Source: Rhizobium sp. Root1203 (GTDB lineage: Bacteria; Pseudomonadota; Alphaproteobacteria; Rhizobiales; Rhizobiaceae). Taken from it: DNA of 64,000 nt. The stretch is from contig NZ_LMCW01000012.1 of the NCBI RefSeq assembly GCF_001424945.1, positions 574,373 through 638,372 of the forward strand, given 5' to 3'. Both the position numbers and the translations under genes were made by a program. Positions 48,060 to 58,651 of the stretch are shown here, in pieces; the first letter of the stretch is position 1, and each line of letters begins with the position of its first letter. A model generated the notes under the pieces. That model was not told the origin of the DNA. It worked only from the letters and a program-made list of their open reading frames with translations, and did no database searches.

Positions 48060-49526
48060 TCAAACCTCCTTCAAGTTTGTCGTCTTGTCGAGACGCCCGA
48101 TCAGCATCGCGCTCGCCTGATTGAGCCCGGCCACCTCCACCTCGATGCCATGCGCCTTGAACCGCTGGACGACCCGCTCCAGCGCGGCAACGGCGGTGAT
48201 GTCCCAGAAATGCGCCTGGGACACATCGATTGATACCGTCATGCCGATGGCTTCGCGGAAGTCGAAGGCTTCGATGAACATATCGGCGGATGCGAAGAAG
48301 ACCTGGCCTGAAACCCGGTACGCGAGCGTTTTTGCGGATGTATCGGCTTCAGCGTCTACGCTCAGCAGGCGCGCAACCTTGAAGGTGAAGAACACTCCGC
48401 TCAACAGCACCCCGACCGTGACGCCCAACGCAAGATTTGAGCTGGCCACGGTGACCACGACAGTCGCCAGCATGACGACGCTCGAGGTCTTAGGGTGGAA
48501 CACCATCATCCGCAGGGACGACCAATCGAACGTGTCGATCGAGACCATGACCATGATGGCCACCAGAGCGGCGACCGGCACCTGCGAGACCCAGGGCTTG
48601 AGCAGAACCATCAGGACCAGCAAGAGCGCACCCGCAAACAGGGTGGAGAGACGCCCCCGCCCGCCGTATTTCACGTTGCTGACCGTCTGCCCGATCATCC
48701 CGCACCCCGCGATACCGCCAAAGAGACTGGACGCGGCATTGGCGATGCCGAGGCCGGTGCATTCCCTGTTCTTCGAACTCGGCGTGTCTGTGAGGTCGTC
48801 GACGACGCTGGCCGTCATCATGGATTCAAGCAGGCCCACCATGGCGATCGCAAGGGCTGGGCCAGAGATGATCGCCAGCGTCTCGATCGTCAGCGGAACA
48901 GCAGGCCAGGCGAAGACGGGAAGCGAATCAGGGAGCTTTCCCAGATCGGCGATCGTCAGAACCGGCAGATGCAGCGTGACCGAGGCGATCGTCAGGACAA
49001 GGATGCATATCAGCGGCGACGGGATCGCGGTGGTAATGCGCGGAACGAGATAGATGACGGCCAGCCCGGCCGCCAGCATAGCGTAGGCGATCCAGTCTCC
49101 ACCGAGGATATGCGGCAGCTGGGCGCCGAAGATCAGTATCGCCAGCGCATTGACGAAGCCGGTCCGGACAGACTTGGACACGAACCGCATGAGGACGCCG
49201 AGGCGCAGAAGCCCGAAGAGGATCTGGATGATGCCGGCCAGCAGCCCCGCTGCGAAGAGGTAAGGCAGTCCGTGAGCGTGGACCAGAGGCGCCGCGACCA
49301 GGGCGACCGATCCGGCTGCAGCCGAAATCATCGCCGGCCGGCCGCCCGTAAAGGCAATGACGATGCCGATGACGAAGGAGGCAAAGAGGCCGACCTGCGG
49401 GTCGACGCCCGCGACAAACGAGAAGGCAATGACCTCGGGGATCAGGGCGAATGTCGCGACTGCTCCGGCGAGCATCTCGCGTGTCGGATTGGCGAACCAA
49501 TCCCTGCGAATGGATGAAAATTGCAT
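48060..49526 (-). CDS. SulP family anion transporter with STAS domain
   Basis: 488 residues from the ATG at 49526 ([10 protein letters not shown]). Sulfate permease/SLC26-type, about 12 membrane segments; TM core starts [20 protein letters not shown], with later motifs [20 protein letters not shown] region and [13 protein letters not shown]-terminal STAS domain ([36 protein letters not shown]). Substrate could be sulfate, bicarbonate or a dicarboxylate. The open frame continues to 49775 through low-complexity intergenic DNA and is not coding. RBS before the ATG is weak. Confidence 0.86.
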   Translation of the reverse strand: MQFSSIRRDWFANPTREMLAGAVATFALIPEVIAFSFVAGVDPQVGLFASFVIGIVIAFTGGRPAMISAAAGSVALVAAPLVHAHGLPYLFAAGLLAGIIQILFGLLRLGVLMRFVSKSVRTGFVNALAILIFGAQLPHILGGDWIAYAMLAAGLAVIYLVPRITTAIPSPLICILVLTIASVTLHLPVLTIADLGKLPDSLPVFAWPAVPLTIETLAIISGPALAIAMVGLLESMMTASVVDDLTDTPSSKNRECTGLGIANAASSLFGGIAGCGMIGQTVSNVKYGGRGRLSTLFAGALLLVLMVLLKPWVSQVPVAALVAIMVMVSIDTFDWSSLRMMVFHPKTSSVVMLATVVVTVASSNLALGVTVGVLLSGVFFTFKVARLLSVDAEADTSAKTLAYRVSGQVFFASADMFIEAFDFREAIGMTVSIDVSQAHFWDITAVAALERVVQRFKAHGIEVEVAGLNQASAMLIGRLDKTTNLKEV

Positions 49527-49754
49527 GTGTTTGAAGTCTCGCAAAGCGTAGCCCAACGCACCCCACCGGAGCGGTTGCATTTGGCGTGCAGGTTTTGCGT
49601 TGTCTGGCGGATCGGCGGCCAGAAGAGCCACCCGGAGTTTCACCGGGTCCGTGGTGAGTGGCCGGTTTATAGACTGCATTGCCTGCCGCACGCAACGCCG
49701 GTCGTCGGTTTGACGCCGACCAATCTCATCGACCGCAATGCCTCTGCCTCCTTC

Positions 49755-49777
49755 CACGCCCACGCCCACGCCCACCT
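49755..49777. repeat. Short hexamer tandem repeat
   Basis: About 3.5 copies of CCACGC/CACGCC directly beside the RIME-like palindrome. Looks like a small slip-strand repeat; no coding content. Confidence 0.6.
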
Positions 49778-49784
49778 CCCCTCC

Positions 49785-49928
49785 ACCTCATTCCTGTGCT
49801 CGTCACAGGAATCCAGCCACGGCGGCCGGCGCCGTGAATGACCCGCTCTTTGTTGTCGGAGGAAGAGTTTTCCGCGCGCCCAAGGACTTGGGCGCACTGG
49901 ATTCCTGTGACGAGCACAGGAATGAGGT
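49785..49928. repeat. RIME-like palindromic intergenic element
   Basis: 32-nt outer arms at 49785-49816 and 49897-49928 are perfect inverted complements. Each arm itself contains a 9-bp inverted repeat (ATTCCTGTG...CACAGGAAT). Inside lie two further stems: 49818-49823/49831-49836 and GCGCCCAAG/CTTGGGCGC at 49876-49884/49887-49895. Rhizobium-type intergenic mosaic elements (RIME) have this nested-palindrome form. Whether this exact sequence is a named family member was not checked. Confidence 0.78.
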
Positions 49929-50303
49929 TGGCACTCCCCCGGCGAAAATTAGGAGGGGAATGCAGAGAGACCGGAGTTGCGGGCATAAACCGCCGAACGG
50001 GGCGCTGGGAAGCGCCATATATTTTTACTCCGACGCGGCAATTTCCAGCGCCCGTCCGAGTAAGTCAGAATGGCCAAACCACGGGTGATCAGGCCGCGTG
50101 ACCGAGAAGCCTTGCACTGGCGATAGTCGAAACGCAGCCTCGCGTCACCCACGTCGACCCGTCACGGATAGGCAAGGGCGCAGGGCAAGATCGCAGGGTA
50201 AGGCGCAACGCCACAAATCACCCCAAAGCCCATTGATCCCGATGGACGAACCCGGCATAGCTGCATTATGTACGACAAAGACAATTTCTGCTAAGGCCCT
50301 TCC
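49929..50303. other. Intergenic DNA upstream of map
   Basis: 375 nt without a supported gene. Several short open frames on both strands are shadows with poor codon use. It must contain the map promoter, but I cannot assign -35/-10 hexamers with confidence. Confidence 0.5.
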
Positions 50304-51140
50304 ATGGTAAATTACATCGAAGCCTCCTCCGCGCCGTCGAAGAATACGGGCGCCATCAGGATATACGGTTCAGAGGCATTCGAGGGCATGCGCAAGGCCT
50401 GTCAGGTCACGGCGCGTTGCCTGGACGAGCTGGCCGCGATCGTGCAGCCCGGCGTCGCGACCGACGCGATCGATCGGTTCGTCTTCGAGTTCGGCATGGA
50501 CAACGGCGCCTATCCGGCCACCCTGAATTACCGCGGCTACACGAAGTCGACCTGCACCTCGATCAACCACGTCGTCTGCCACGGCATTCCGGACGGGAAG
50601 CCGCTTCGCGATGGCGATATCGTCAACATCGACGTGACCTATGTCGTCGATGGCTGGCATGGCGATTCCAGCCGAATGTACCCCGTCGGAGCGGTCAAGC
50701 GCGCCGCGGAACGATTGCTGGAAGTCACCTACGAATCGCTGATGCGCGGCATTGGCGCCGTTCGCCCAGGCTCCCGCACCGGGGCCATCGGCGAGGCAAT
50801 CCAGACCTATGCGGAAGCGGAGCGCTGCTCGGTGGTGCGTGACTTCTGTGGTCACGGGGTCGGCTCGCTCTTCCACGATTCACCGAATATCCTGCACTAC
50901 GGCCGCGCCAACGAAGGGCCGGAGCTGCGTGAAGGCATGATCTTCACCATCGAGCCGATGATCAATCTCGGTCGCCCACATGTGAAGGTTCTCGCGGACG
51001 GCTGGACGGCCGTCACCCGCGACCGCTCGCTGTCGGCGCAATACGAGCACACGGTCGGCGTGACCGCCGATGGCTGCGAGATCTTCACCCTCTCGCCGCG
51101 CGGCCTCGACAGACCGGGGCTACCGCCCCTCAGCCGATGA
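50304..51140 (+). CDS. map: Type I methionine aminopeptidase
   Basis: Removes the initiator methionine from nascent proteins. 278 residues. Metal site residues in [19 protein letters not shown] (Asp pair), [18 protein letters not shown] (His), [10 protein letters not shown] (Glu), and the final Glu in [11 protein letters not shown]-terminal [20 protein letters not shown] is typical. 7 nt before radC, same direction. Confidence 0.95.
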   Translation: MVNYIEASSAPSKNTGAIRIYGSEAFEGMRKACQVTARCLDELAAIVQPGVATDAIDRFVFEFGMDNGAYPATLNYRGYTKSTCTSINHVVCHGIPDGKPLRDGDIVNIDVTYVVDGWHGDSSRMYPVGAVKRAAERLLEVTYESLMRGIGAVRPGSRTGAIGEAIQTYAEAERCSVVRDFCGHGVGSLFHDSPNILHYGRANEGPELREGMIFTIEPMINLGRPHVKVLADGWTAVTRDRSLSAQYEHTVGVTADGCEIFTLSPRGLDRPGLPPLSR

Positions 51141-51147
51141 GCAGCTG

Positions 51148-51954
51148 ATGGCAAAAGTACCCGCTCCGTTCACCGGCGACGACGAACTGCCCTATGAGGC
51201 AGCGGATGAAACGGCCGTCGACGAGCGGGCGTTCTTTGCGGAACAGTCCACCCAAGCGATCTCTCATGGACAGCCGGCAAAGGAAGAGCACTATCACGGG
51301 CACCGGGAACGGCTGCGCAACCGATTTCGGGAACATGGGGACACGGCGCTTGCAGATTACGAGCTGCTCGAGTTGCTGCTCTTTCGGCTGATCCCGCGCC
51401 GGGATACCAAGCCCATTGCAAAGGCGCTTATCGAGCGCTTCGGATCCCTGGCGGGCGTTTTCGGGGCAGCGACGCCGCTGCTGCGCGAGGTGACGGGGGT
51501 CGGCGAAGCTGTTGCGCTCGACCTGAAGCTGATTTCGACGGTTGCGCACCGGACGCTGAAAAGCGAACTCCGGGGCAAGCAGGTGCTCGCCTCCTGGTCC
51601 TCCGTCATCCAGTATTGCCAGGCGGCCATGGCCCATGAGACACGCGAGCAGTTCCGCATTCTCTTTCTCGACAAGCGCAATGCGCTGATTGCGGACGAGG
51701 TGCAGGGGCTCGGCACGGTCGATCACACTCCGGTCTATCCGCGCGAAGTGGTGAAGCGCGCACTTGAGCTTTCCGCCACCGCCCTCATTCTCGTCCACAA
51801 CCACCCCTCGGGCGACCCCACCCCTTCCCGCGCGGACATCGACATGACCAAGATGATCATCGATACGGCGAAGCCGCTGGGGATTACCGTTCACGATCAC
51901 ATCATCGTCGGAAAGGATGGGCACGCCAGTCTGAAAGGCTTGCGTCTGATCTAA
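51148..51954 (+). CDS. radC: RadC/JAMM domain protein
   Basis: 268 residues. N-terminal HhH-like region ([39 protein letters not shown]) and a C-terminal MPN+/JAMM metalloprotease-like domain with the [18 protein letters not shown] signature. The long-used label 'DNA repair protein' is not well supported biochemically; the family fold suggests a metallo-isopeptidase-like hydrolase. Start chosen 7 nt after map stop; the frame extends into map. Confidence 0.92.
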   Translation: MAKVPAPFTGDDELPYEAADETAVDERAFFAEQSTQAISHGQPAKEEHYHGHRERLRNRFREHGDTALADYELLELLLFRLIPRRDTKPIAKALIERFGSLAGVFGAATPLLREVTGVGEAVALDLKLISTVAHRTLKSELRGKQVLASWSSVIQYCQAAMAHETREQFRILFLDKRNALIADEVQGLGTVDHTPVYPREVVKRALELSATALILVHNHPSGDPTPSRADIDMTKMIIDTAKPLGITVHDHIIVGKDGHASLKGLRLI

Positions 51955-52033
51955 GGGGATTTTCGTTTTCAGGTGTCCGTCAGGTTTGGGTGGCAAAGCA
52001 GCCATGCTGCAACCATCCTGATCGGGACCATTG

Positions 52034-52624
52034 ATGACGAAAAAAATCGCTTCCCGGAGATCCTCTCTCTATCGGACGGTGGCATTATACCCCGCGATAC
52101 TGCTCTTTCTCATCGTTGGCGGCTATTCCTCCTATCTCGCGGCCACGGACAACTTTCATACTGTGATACCCGGAGAGGTCTATCGCTCGTCGCAACCGTC
52201 CGCGGAAGCGATCGCGGACCTGGAAAAGCGCTATGGGATCAAGACCATCCTGAACCTGCGCGGCGAATCGAACAAGCCGGATTGGTATACTGCCGAAGTT
52301 GCACAAGCCAAGGCGCTCAACATAACGCACATCGACTTCAGCATGTCCGCCGCCAGGGAACTGTCCGAGGAAAAGGCCCGGGCCCTCATCAAGATCATGC
52401 GCGACGCGCCGAAGCCGATCCTGATCCACTGCCGGTCGGGCGCCGATCGGACCGGACTTGCATCGGCGCTCTATCTGGCGGCGATCGCCAATGCCAACGA
52501 AAAGACCGCCGAAGGCCAGATGTCGATCTTCTACGGCCATCTCGGGCTGCCGATTTCCCGTGCATTCGCCATGGATCGCACGTTCGAGATGATGGAACCG
52601 CTCCTTGGCTTCGCCCAATCCTGA
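52034..52624 (+). CDS. Membrane-anchored dual-specificity/tyrosine phosphatase-like protein
   Basis: 196 residues. N-terminal membrane anchor (ALYPAILLFLIVGGYSSYLA) then a periplasmic phosphatase domain: VIPGEVYRSSQPSAEAIADL, IKTILNLRGES, and the P-loop HCRSGADRTGLAS (Cx5R). The DSP-like family includes enzymes acting on phosphotyrosine or on lipid phosphate. The substrate is unknown; location in the periplasm is inferred from the anchor. ATG chosen; a TTG one codon earlier is open. Confidence 0.85.
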   Translation: MTKKIASRRSSLYRTVALYPAILLFLIVGGYSSYLAATDNFHTVIPGEVYRSSQPSAEAIADLEKRYGIKTILNLRGESNKPDWYTAEVAQAKALNITHIDFSMSAARELSEEKARALIKIMRDAPKPILIHCRSGADRTGLASALYLAAIANANEKTAEGQMSIFYGHLGLPISRAFAMDRTFEMMEPLLGFAQS

Positions 52625-52724
52625 TAGTCGCGCGTAAATCAATCTGCAACATTGACCAGCTACCCGTGATCGCGCCACATTTTGCGTCGCAAAATGATTC
52701 CAGCTTTCCAATCGGGGCCAGCTC

Positions 52725-54131
52725 ATGTTCCAGTACGATCTCGTTGTTGTCGGTAGCGGCCCGGCAGGCCGCCGCGGCGCAATTCAAGCCGCCAAACTCG
52801 GCAAGAAGGTGCTGGTCATCGAACAGGGCAAGCGTGTCGGCGGCGTTTCCGTCCATACCGGCACGATCCCGTCCAAGACGCTGCGCGAGACGGCGCTCAA
52901 TCTGTCCGGCTGGCGCGAACGCGGTTTTTACGGCAAGGCCTACCGCGTCAAGGACGAAATCAGCGCCGACGATCTCCGGCGCCGGCTTCTGATCACGCTC
53001 GATCATGAGGTCGAGGTTCTCGAGCATCAGTTTGCGCGCAATCGCGTTCAGCACATCCGCGGCAAGGCGAGCTTTGCCGATCCCTCGACGCTTGAGGTCG
53101 TCAAGGACGATGGTGAAGTGCTGAAGGTGACAGGCGCGAGCATTCTGCTCGCCGTCGGAACCAAGCCGTTTCGGCCGGACTATATTCCCTTCGACAACAA
53201 GACCGTCCTCGACAGTGACGAGCTGCTTGAAATCCAGGAGCTGCCGCGCTCGATGACCGTGATCGGCGCAGGCGTCATCGGCATCGAATACGCGACGATC
53301 TTCAGCGCGCTGGATACCGCCGTTACGGTCATCGATCCAAAGCCGACGATGCTGGACTTCATCGACAAGGAGATCATCGAGGATTTCACCTATCAGCTGC
53401 GCGATCGCAACATGAAGATCCTGCTCGGCACCAAGGCTGACACGGTGACGCGGCTCGACAATGGAAAGGTCGAACTGCTGCTCGACAACGGCCGCCGGCT
53501 GGTGAGCGACATGGTGCTGTTTGCAGCCGGACGGATGGGCGCGACCGACACGCTCAACCTTGCGGCTGCCGGCCTGGAGGCAGACAGCCGCGGTCGTCTC
53601 AAGGTCAATCCCGAGACCTTCCAGACCTCGGTGCCGAACATCTATGCGGCCGGCGACGTCGTCGGCTTCCCGAGCCTTGCGTCCACGTCGATGGAACAGG
53701 GCCGGATCGCGGCGCGCGTCGCGATCGGTGCGGTCGCCAAGGAGCCCCCGAAGTACTTCCCGTATGGCATTTACGCCGTGCCTGAAATTTCGACCTGCGG
53801 CCTTACGGAGGAGGAGATGAAGGAGCGCGGCATTCCCTACGAATGCGGCATCGCCCGTTTCCGCGAGACCTCGCGCGGCCATATCATGGGTCTGGACACC
53901 GGGCTTCTGAAGCTGATCTTCTCGCTGAAGACCCGCCGCCTGCTGGGCGTCCATATCGTCGGCGAGGGTGCGACCGAACTGGTACACATCGGCCAGGCGG
54001 TGCTCAACCTCAAGGGTACCGTGGAGTATTTCGTCGAGAACACCTTCAACTATCCGACTCTCGCGGAGGCCTACAAGATCGCCGGCCTCGATGCCTGGAA
54101 CCGCATGGGCGACATCAAATCGGAACTCTGA
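52725..54131 (+). CDS. sthA: Soluble pyridine nucleotide transhydrogenase SthA
   Basis: Interconverts NADPH and NADH. 468 residues, flavoprotein disulfide-reductase fold. FAD motif VVVGSGPAGRRGAIQAAKLG, and the site that carries a redox CxxxxC in other family members reads VHTGTIPSKTLRE, i.e. no Cys pair. That loss marks SthA. NAD motif VIGAGVIGIEYATIFSALD; interface motif at the C terminus (FVENTFNYPTLAEAYKIAG). RBS is only moderate. Confidence 0.92.
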   Translation: MFQYDLVVVGSGPAGRRGAIQAAKLGKKVLVIEQGKRVGGVSVHTGTIPSKTLRETALNLSGWRERGFYGKAYRVKDEISADDLRRRLLITLDHEVEVLEHQFARNRVQHIRGKASFADPSTLEVVKDDGEVLKVTGASILLAVGTKPFRPDYIPFDNKTVLDSDELLEIQELPRSMTVIGAGVIGIEYATIFSALDTAVTVIDPKPTMLDFIDKEIIEDFTYQLRDRNMKILLGTKADTVTRLDNGKVELLLDNGRRLVSDMVLFAAGRMGATDTLNLAAAGLEADSRGRLKVNPETFQTSVPNIYAAGDVVGFPSLASTSMEQGRIAARVAIGAVAKEPPKYFPYGIYAVPEISTCGLTEEEMKERGIPYECGIARFRETSRGHIMGLDTGLLKLIFSLKTRRLLGVHIVGEGATELVHIGQAVLNLKGTVEYFVENTFNYPTLAEAYKIAGLDAWNRMGDIKSEL

Positions 54132-54294
54132 TGTCATGTTTGCCTGGAAGGCACCCAGATTTCCGGGCGAGTATATCACGAAAAAACAACAGCTTAAGCA
54201 CAGACGAACGGGTTTCGGAAAAGACGCTTTTCCCGCCGGGCGTCCGGGTCAAAGCTTCCCTTGTAATATTCGTGGTCTCTGATAGCGTCGGTGC

Positions 54295-56118
54295 ATGGGG
54301 GTTCTCTCTTACCAGCGAGTAACCGTGCGAGATCTATCCGAAACTTCAGAACGGAATTTCCAGCTCATTCTGATCAAGCCGTCTCACTACGATGACGATG
54401 GCTATGTGATCCGCTGGTGGCGGGCCATGATCCCTTCGAATTCGCTCGCAGCGCTCTATGGAATTGCGGCCGATTGTGCCGAGCGCAAGGTGCTGGGTCC
54501 GAATGTGGGCATCGACATAACGGTCGTCGACGAGACCAACACCCGGGTCAACATTCCCTCCCTTCTCAGCCTTCTGAAGGCAAACGGCAATTTCGGCATG
54601 GTCGCCCTCGTCGGCGTGCAGTCGAACCAGTATCCGCGTGCGCTGGATATCGCCCGTCCGTTCCGCGATGCCGGCATTGCCGTGTCGATGGGCGGCTTCC
54701 ATGTTTCAGGATGCCTGGCGATGCTCGATGGCAAGGCGGTTGGCCTCGATGCCTGCCGGGAGATGGGAATCTCGATGTTTGCCGGAGAGGCCGAAGGGCG
54801 TCTCGACACGGTGCTTCAGGACGCCGCTTCCGGTACGCTGGCGCCGCTCTACAACTACATGAACGACCTGCCGAGCATCGAGGGAGCGGCCGTTCCCTTC
54901 CTGCCGAAGGCCAATGTGACGCACACGCTCGGCCTCAGCACGAGCTTCGATGCCGGCCGCGGCTGTCCGTATCAGTGCTCCTTCTGCACCATCATCAACG
55001 TGCAGGGCCGCAAATCTCGCTTTCGCACGGCCGACGATGTCGAGAAGCTGGTGCGGATGAACTGGGCGCAGGGCATCCACAAGTTCTTCATCACCGACGA
55101 CAATTTCGCCCGCAACCGGGATTGGGAAGCGATCTTCGACAGGTTGATCGAACTCCGCGAGAAGGATGGCATTCCACTCGGCCTGATGATCCAGGTCGAT
55201 ACGCTGTGCCACAAGATCCCGAACTTCATCGAAAAATCCAAGCGTGCCGGTGTGACGCGCGTGTTCATCGGGCTGGAGAACGTCAACCCGGACAACCTCA
55301 CGATTGCCAAGAAGAACCAGAACAAGATCACCGAATACCGCAAGATGCTGCTTGCCTGGAAGGCGCAAGGCATCATGACGCTTGCAGGTTATATCCTCGG
55401 GTTCCCGGCCGATACGCCAGAATCGATCCGGCGCGACATCGCCATCATCCAGCATGAGCTTCCCCTCGATGTGATCGAGTTCTTCTGTCTGACGCCGCTG
55501 CCGGGCTCGGAGGACCATCAGACATTGTGGAAGAAGGATGTCGAGATGGATGCCGATCTCAACATCTACGACGTCGAGCACGTCTGCACCGCGCATCAGA
55601 AGATGAGCAAGGCAGAATGGGAGAGCATCTACCGGGAGGCGTGGTCTCTCTATTATACGCCCGAACACATGAAGACGCTGCTGCGCCGCGCGGTGGCGAC
55701 CGGCGTTCCCCTGGCGAGCCTCGTCAAGATCCTCGTGTCCTTTGCAACCACAGTGCCGCTCGAAAACGTGCATCCGCTGCAGAGCGGGCTGCTTCGGCTG
55801 AAGCATCCGTCGGAGCGACGCCCCGGACTGCCGCACGAAAGCGCATTCGTCTTCTGGCCTCGATTCATCTGGCAGACTGCCGCCAAGCATGCGTCGCTTG
55901 GCGCGACCATTGCACGGCTGGCGACCAATGCATTTTTCATTGCCCGCGACAAGGAAACGAAAACCTACATGGATCAGGCGCTGACGCCGGTCGGCGATCA
56001 TGAAGACGAGACGCTCGAGCTGTTTACCAAGACGGCTGGCGGCCTTGCCGCAGTTTCGCACATCAAAAAGGTTGCGGAGCTGACCCATGCACACCGGGCC
56101 GTCGGCGGGCCGGTCTGA
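54295..56118 (+). CDS. B12-binding domain radical SAM protein
   Basis: 607 residues. N-terminal cobalamin-binding-like Rossmann domain (residues about 20-200: FQLILIKPSHYDDDGYV, DITVVDETNTRVNIP, ALVGVQSNQYPRALDIA) and radical SAM core with the CxxxCxxC cluster in DAGRGCPYQCSFCTI. No DxHxxG base-off motif is evident in the B12 domain. The C-terminal region (about 430-607) is helical and unassigned. Class-B-type radical methylase is the best guess; substrate unknown. 163 nt after sthA; start codon has no strong RBS. Confidence 0.82.
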   Translation: MGVLSYQRVTVRDLSETSERNFQLILIKPSHYDDDGYVIRWWRAMIPSNSLAALYGIAADCAERKVLGPNVGIDITVVDETNTRVNIPSLLSLLKANGNFGMVALVGVQSNQYPRALDIARPFRDAGIAVSMGGFHVSGCLAMLDGKAVGLDACREMGISMFAGEAEGRLDTVLQDAASGTLAPLYNYMNDLPSIEGAAVPFLPKANVTHTLGLSTSFDAGRGCPYQCSFCTIINVQGRKSRFRTADDVEKLVRMNWAQGIHKFFITDDNFARNRDWEAIFDRLIELREKDGIPLGLMIQVDTLCHKIPNFIEKSKRAGVTRVFIGLENVNPDNLTIAKKNQNKITEYRKMLLAWKAQGIMTLAGYILGFPADTPESIRRDIAIIQHELPLDVIEFFCLTPLPGSEDHQTLWKKDVEMDADLNIYDVEHVCTAHQKMSKAEWESIYREAWSLYYTPEHMKTLLRRAVATGVPLASLVKILVSFATTVPLENVHPLQSGLLRLKHPSERRPGLPHESAFVFWPRFIWQTAAKHASLGATIARLATNAFFIARDKETKTYMDQALTPVGDHEDETLELFTKTAGGLAAVSHIKKVAELTHAHRAVGGPV

Positions 56119-56127
56119 AAATTATCG

Positions 56128-56553
56128 CTACATCTGCACGGCAGGCGCTTGGACCAAATTGAGTATCACCGCGGTCTGCAGCGTATCGATGAATTCAACG
56201 CACTCCTTCACCTTCCCGTCCTCGAAGGTCATCTTGTCCATGATCTCGGTGTCGAACTCCGTCGCACCGCAGCGCATGCGACCCCTGCGGTGAACCAGCG
56301 CAACGTTGCCGTCGACATGGATGGATACGAACTCGATCGCTTTCATATCCCAGCCGTCGATCAGCTGCCGCATCGTTCGGCGAAGGGCTTCCGCGCCGAC
56401 CACAGGGTCGGTCAACGGCGCAAGATGCTGGTTGCCGACAACGCGGAACACGCAATCGTCTGCAAGAAACGACATCAGGCTGTCGAGATCCCCTTCCCTG
56501 CGGGCCTCGAAAATCCGCTCCACAAGGCCCTTGAGCTCATCCTTGGAAACCAT
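56128..56553 (-). CDS. NTF2-like / SnoaL-type small protein
   Basis: 141 residues. Cone-shaped NTF2-like fold: ELKGLVERIFEARREGDLDS, LMSFLADDCVFRVVGN, MRQLIDGWDMKAIEFVSIHV, FDTEIMDKMTFEDGKVKECV. Ligand and role unknown; similar proteins are annotated as nuclear transport factor 2 family. Start chosen at the ATG with GAGGGG 9 nt upstream; the open frame extends to 56709. Downstream of and in line with tig but separated by the tig terminator. Confidence 0.8.
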   Translation of the reverse strand: MVSKDELKGLVERIFEARREGDLDSLMSFLADDCVFRVVGNQHLAPLTDPVVGAEALRRTMRQLIDGWDMKAIEFVSIHVDGNVALVHRRGRMRCGATEFDTEIMDKMTFEDGKVKECVEFIDTLQTAVILNLVQAPAVQM

Positions 56554-56695
56554 CGCAAAAATCCCCTCTTTGCCATGGCCAGTCTGCCCCCGATCATGCG
56601 GCAATGCAACCATATGGAGCACACCCTCCCCTTTGGTGGTAGAGAACCCCTGTGGCGCCCCTCCCCGGATGCAGTTGCCGTCTTCCGGAAAACAA

Positions 56696-56721
56696 GAAAC
56701 CCCGCACAAGGGCGGGGTTTC
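56696..56721 (-). terminator. Rho-independent terminator after tig
   Basis: Perfect 10-bp stem GAAACCCCGC (56696-56705) / GCGGGGTTTC (56712-56721), 6-nt loop, followed in the minus direction by TTGTTTT. It lies 24 nt after the tig stop. Confidence 0.88.
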
Positions 56722-56745
56722 GATTGGAATGGAGGAGCCGAAAAG

Positions 56746-58230
56746 TTACTCGGCGCCGTCCTCGGAAGCCTTCTTCTTCGGAGCTGCCTTCTTCTTCGGG
56801 GCTGCAGCTTCTTCGCCTTCGGCGGTTTCAGCCTTTGCAGCAGCAGTCTTCTTCTTCGGCGCAGCCTTCTTGGCTTCCTTCTCGGAGCCTTCGCCTTCTT
56901 CTTCGGCCAGCAGCTCTTCCTTGGTTACCTTCTTGTCCGTGACGTCGATCTCAGTCAGCAGATGGTCGATGACCTTTTCTTCGAAGATCGGAGCGCGGAT
57001 CGAGGCGGCTGCACCCGGCTGGCTACGGAAGAATTCGAGGATCTGCTTTTCCTGGCCCGGGTACTGACGCAGCTGTTCGTAGATCGCCCGCTGCATTTCG
57101 TCTTCGCTCACTTCGACACCGGCCTTTTCGCCGATTTCGGAGAGGACGAGACCGAGGCGAACGCGGCGCTCAGCAAGCTTCTTGTACTCTTCGCGAGCCT
57201 GTTCTTCGGTCGTGTCTTCGTCTTCGAAGGTCTTGCCGGACTGTGCGAGGTCGTTGGCGACCTGGTTCCAGATGCCGTTGTACTCGGCTTCAACGAGCGA
57301 GGTCGGCGTCTCGAACTTGTACATTTCGTCGAGCTGATCGAGGATCTGACGCTTCACCTTCTGGCGGGTCAGCGAGCCGTATTGCGATTCGATCTGGCCG
57401 CGGACGATTTCCTTCAGACGGTCAGCCGATTCAAGGCCGAGCTTCTTTGCCAGTTCATCGTTGATTTCCACCTCGGCCGGAGCAGCAACATCCTTGACGG
57501 TAACGTCGAAGGTGGCGTCCTTGCCAGCGAGGTTCTTGGCCGGATAGTCAGCCGGGAACGTGACTTTGATGGTCTTTTCTTCACCGGCCTTGGTGCCGAC
57601 CAGCTGCTCTTCGAAGCCCGGGATGAAGCGGCCGGAGCCGAGAACGAGTTCGGCGCCCTGATCGGTGCCGCCTTCGAAGGCTTCGCCGTCGACCTTGCCG
57701 ACGTAGTCCATCGTGATGCGGTCGCCGTCGGCAGCCTTGCCCTTCTTGGTTTCGTAAGAGCGGGCGCTCTCAGCAACCTTGAGGACCTGCTCGGTGACTT
57801 CTTCGTCCGATATATCAACGACTTCGCGTGTGATCTTGACGCCCTTGACGGACTTCAGTTCGATCGGCGGCAGGACTTCATAGGAGAGCGTGAATTCGAA
57901 ATCCTGCTCGGCTGCGAGGATCTTGTCCGCTTCGTCCTTGTCTTCCGTCATCGCGACTTCCGGCTGCGTTGCGGACTTTTCGCCACGCTCGGCAAGGATG
58001 GCGGTCGGCTGTTCGCGAACGATCTCGTTGACGAGGTCGGCCATGATGGACTTTCCATACACCTTCTTCAGGTGCGCGGTCGGAACCTTGCCCGGGCGAA
58101 AGCCGTTGATCCGGACCTTGTCCTTCACGTCGGCAAGACGCTCGTTCATCTTGACTTCCATGTCCTTGGCCGGGATTACGACCTTGATTTCGCGCTTCAG
58201 CCCTTCAGCGAGCGTTTCGATAACCTGCAT
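56746..58230 (-). CDS. tig: Trigger factor
   Basis: Ribosome-bound chaperone and prolyl isomerase. 494 residues, longer than E. coli (432) because of a C-terminal Lys/Ala/Glu-rich tail ([17 protein letters not shown]). N-terminal ribosome-binding signature [24 protein letters not shown]-type PPIase domain ([20 protein letters not shown]); helical C domain. The Lys/Ala tail is common in rhizobia. Confidence 0.95.
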   Translation of the reverse strand: MQVIETLAEGLKREIKVVIPAKDMEVKMNERLADVKDKVRINGFRPGKVPTAHLKKVYGKSIMADLVNEIVREQPTAILAERGEKSATQPEVAMTEDKDEADKILAAEQDFEFTLSYEVLPPIELKSVKGVKITREVVDISDEEVTEQVLKVAESARSYETKKGKAADGDRITMDYVGKVDGEAFEGGTDQGAELVLGSGRFIPGFEEQLVGTKAGEEKTIKVTFPADYPAKNLAGKDATFDVTVKDVAAPAEVEINDELAKKLGLESADRLKEIVRGQIESQYGSLTRQKVKRQILDQLDEMYKFETPTSLVEAEYNGIWNQVANDLAQSGKTFEDEDTTEEQAREEYKKLAERRVRLGLVLSEIGEKAGVEVSEDEMQRAIYEQLRQYPGQEKQILEFFRSQPGAAASIRAPIFEEKVIDHLLTEIDVTDKKVTKEELLAEEEGEGSEKEAKKAAPKKKTAAAKAETAEGEEAAAPKKKAAPKKKASEDGAE

Positions 58231-58411
58231 GTCTTCCTACCTTCATTTCGTGGCGGCCGTGCCCAGACGCCGTTCGTTTCGATGAGCACGACGCCGGAAA
58301 GTTGCCGGGCGTGGCTTGTTCTCAATTCTTATTCGTTCCGCCCCAGGCGAAACGGCGCTTGCTACCGGGCAATCGGGGAACACCTGTTCGGCCCCCCCGC
58401 CTGCAAGCTCT

Positions 58412-58496
<85 letters not shown>

Positions 58497-58651
58497 GTTC
58501 TCAAAAACCGCATGCATATGCCTGCACATGAGGCCTTCCGGAGCGCGGCGTCTCTATAACACCCGATTTGGTAGAGGCAAAGGAAAAATGAAGGCCTGAT
58601 GACAGGGATTTTCGCCTATTCAGGCGGCCTTCCACACGATGCCGCTCCAAC

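Noticed and set aside
49527..49775. N-terminal extension of SulP
   Set aside because: The extra 83 codons run through the hexamer repeat and have no transporter-like sequence; the ATG at 49526 is more plausible.
49755..49777. Possible CRISPR-like tandem repeat
   Set aside because: Units are only 6 nt with no spacers; there are no cas genes in the window.
51973..52992. 339-codon frame overlapping the phosphatase and sthA
   Set aside because: Reads through two well-supported genes in another frame; composition is not protein-like.
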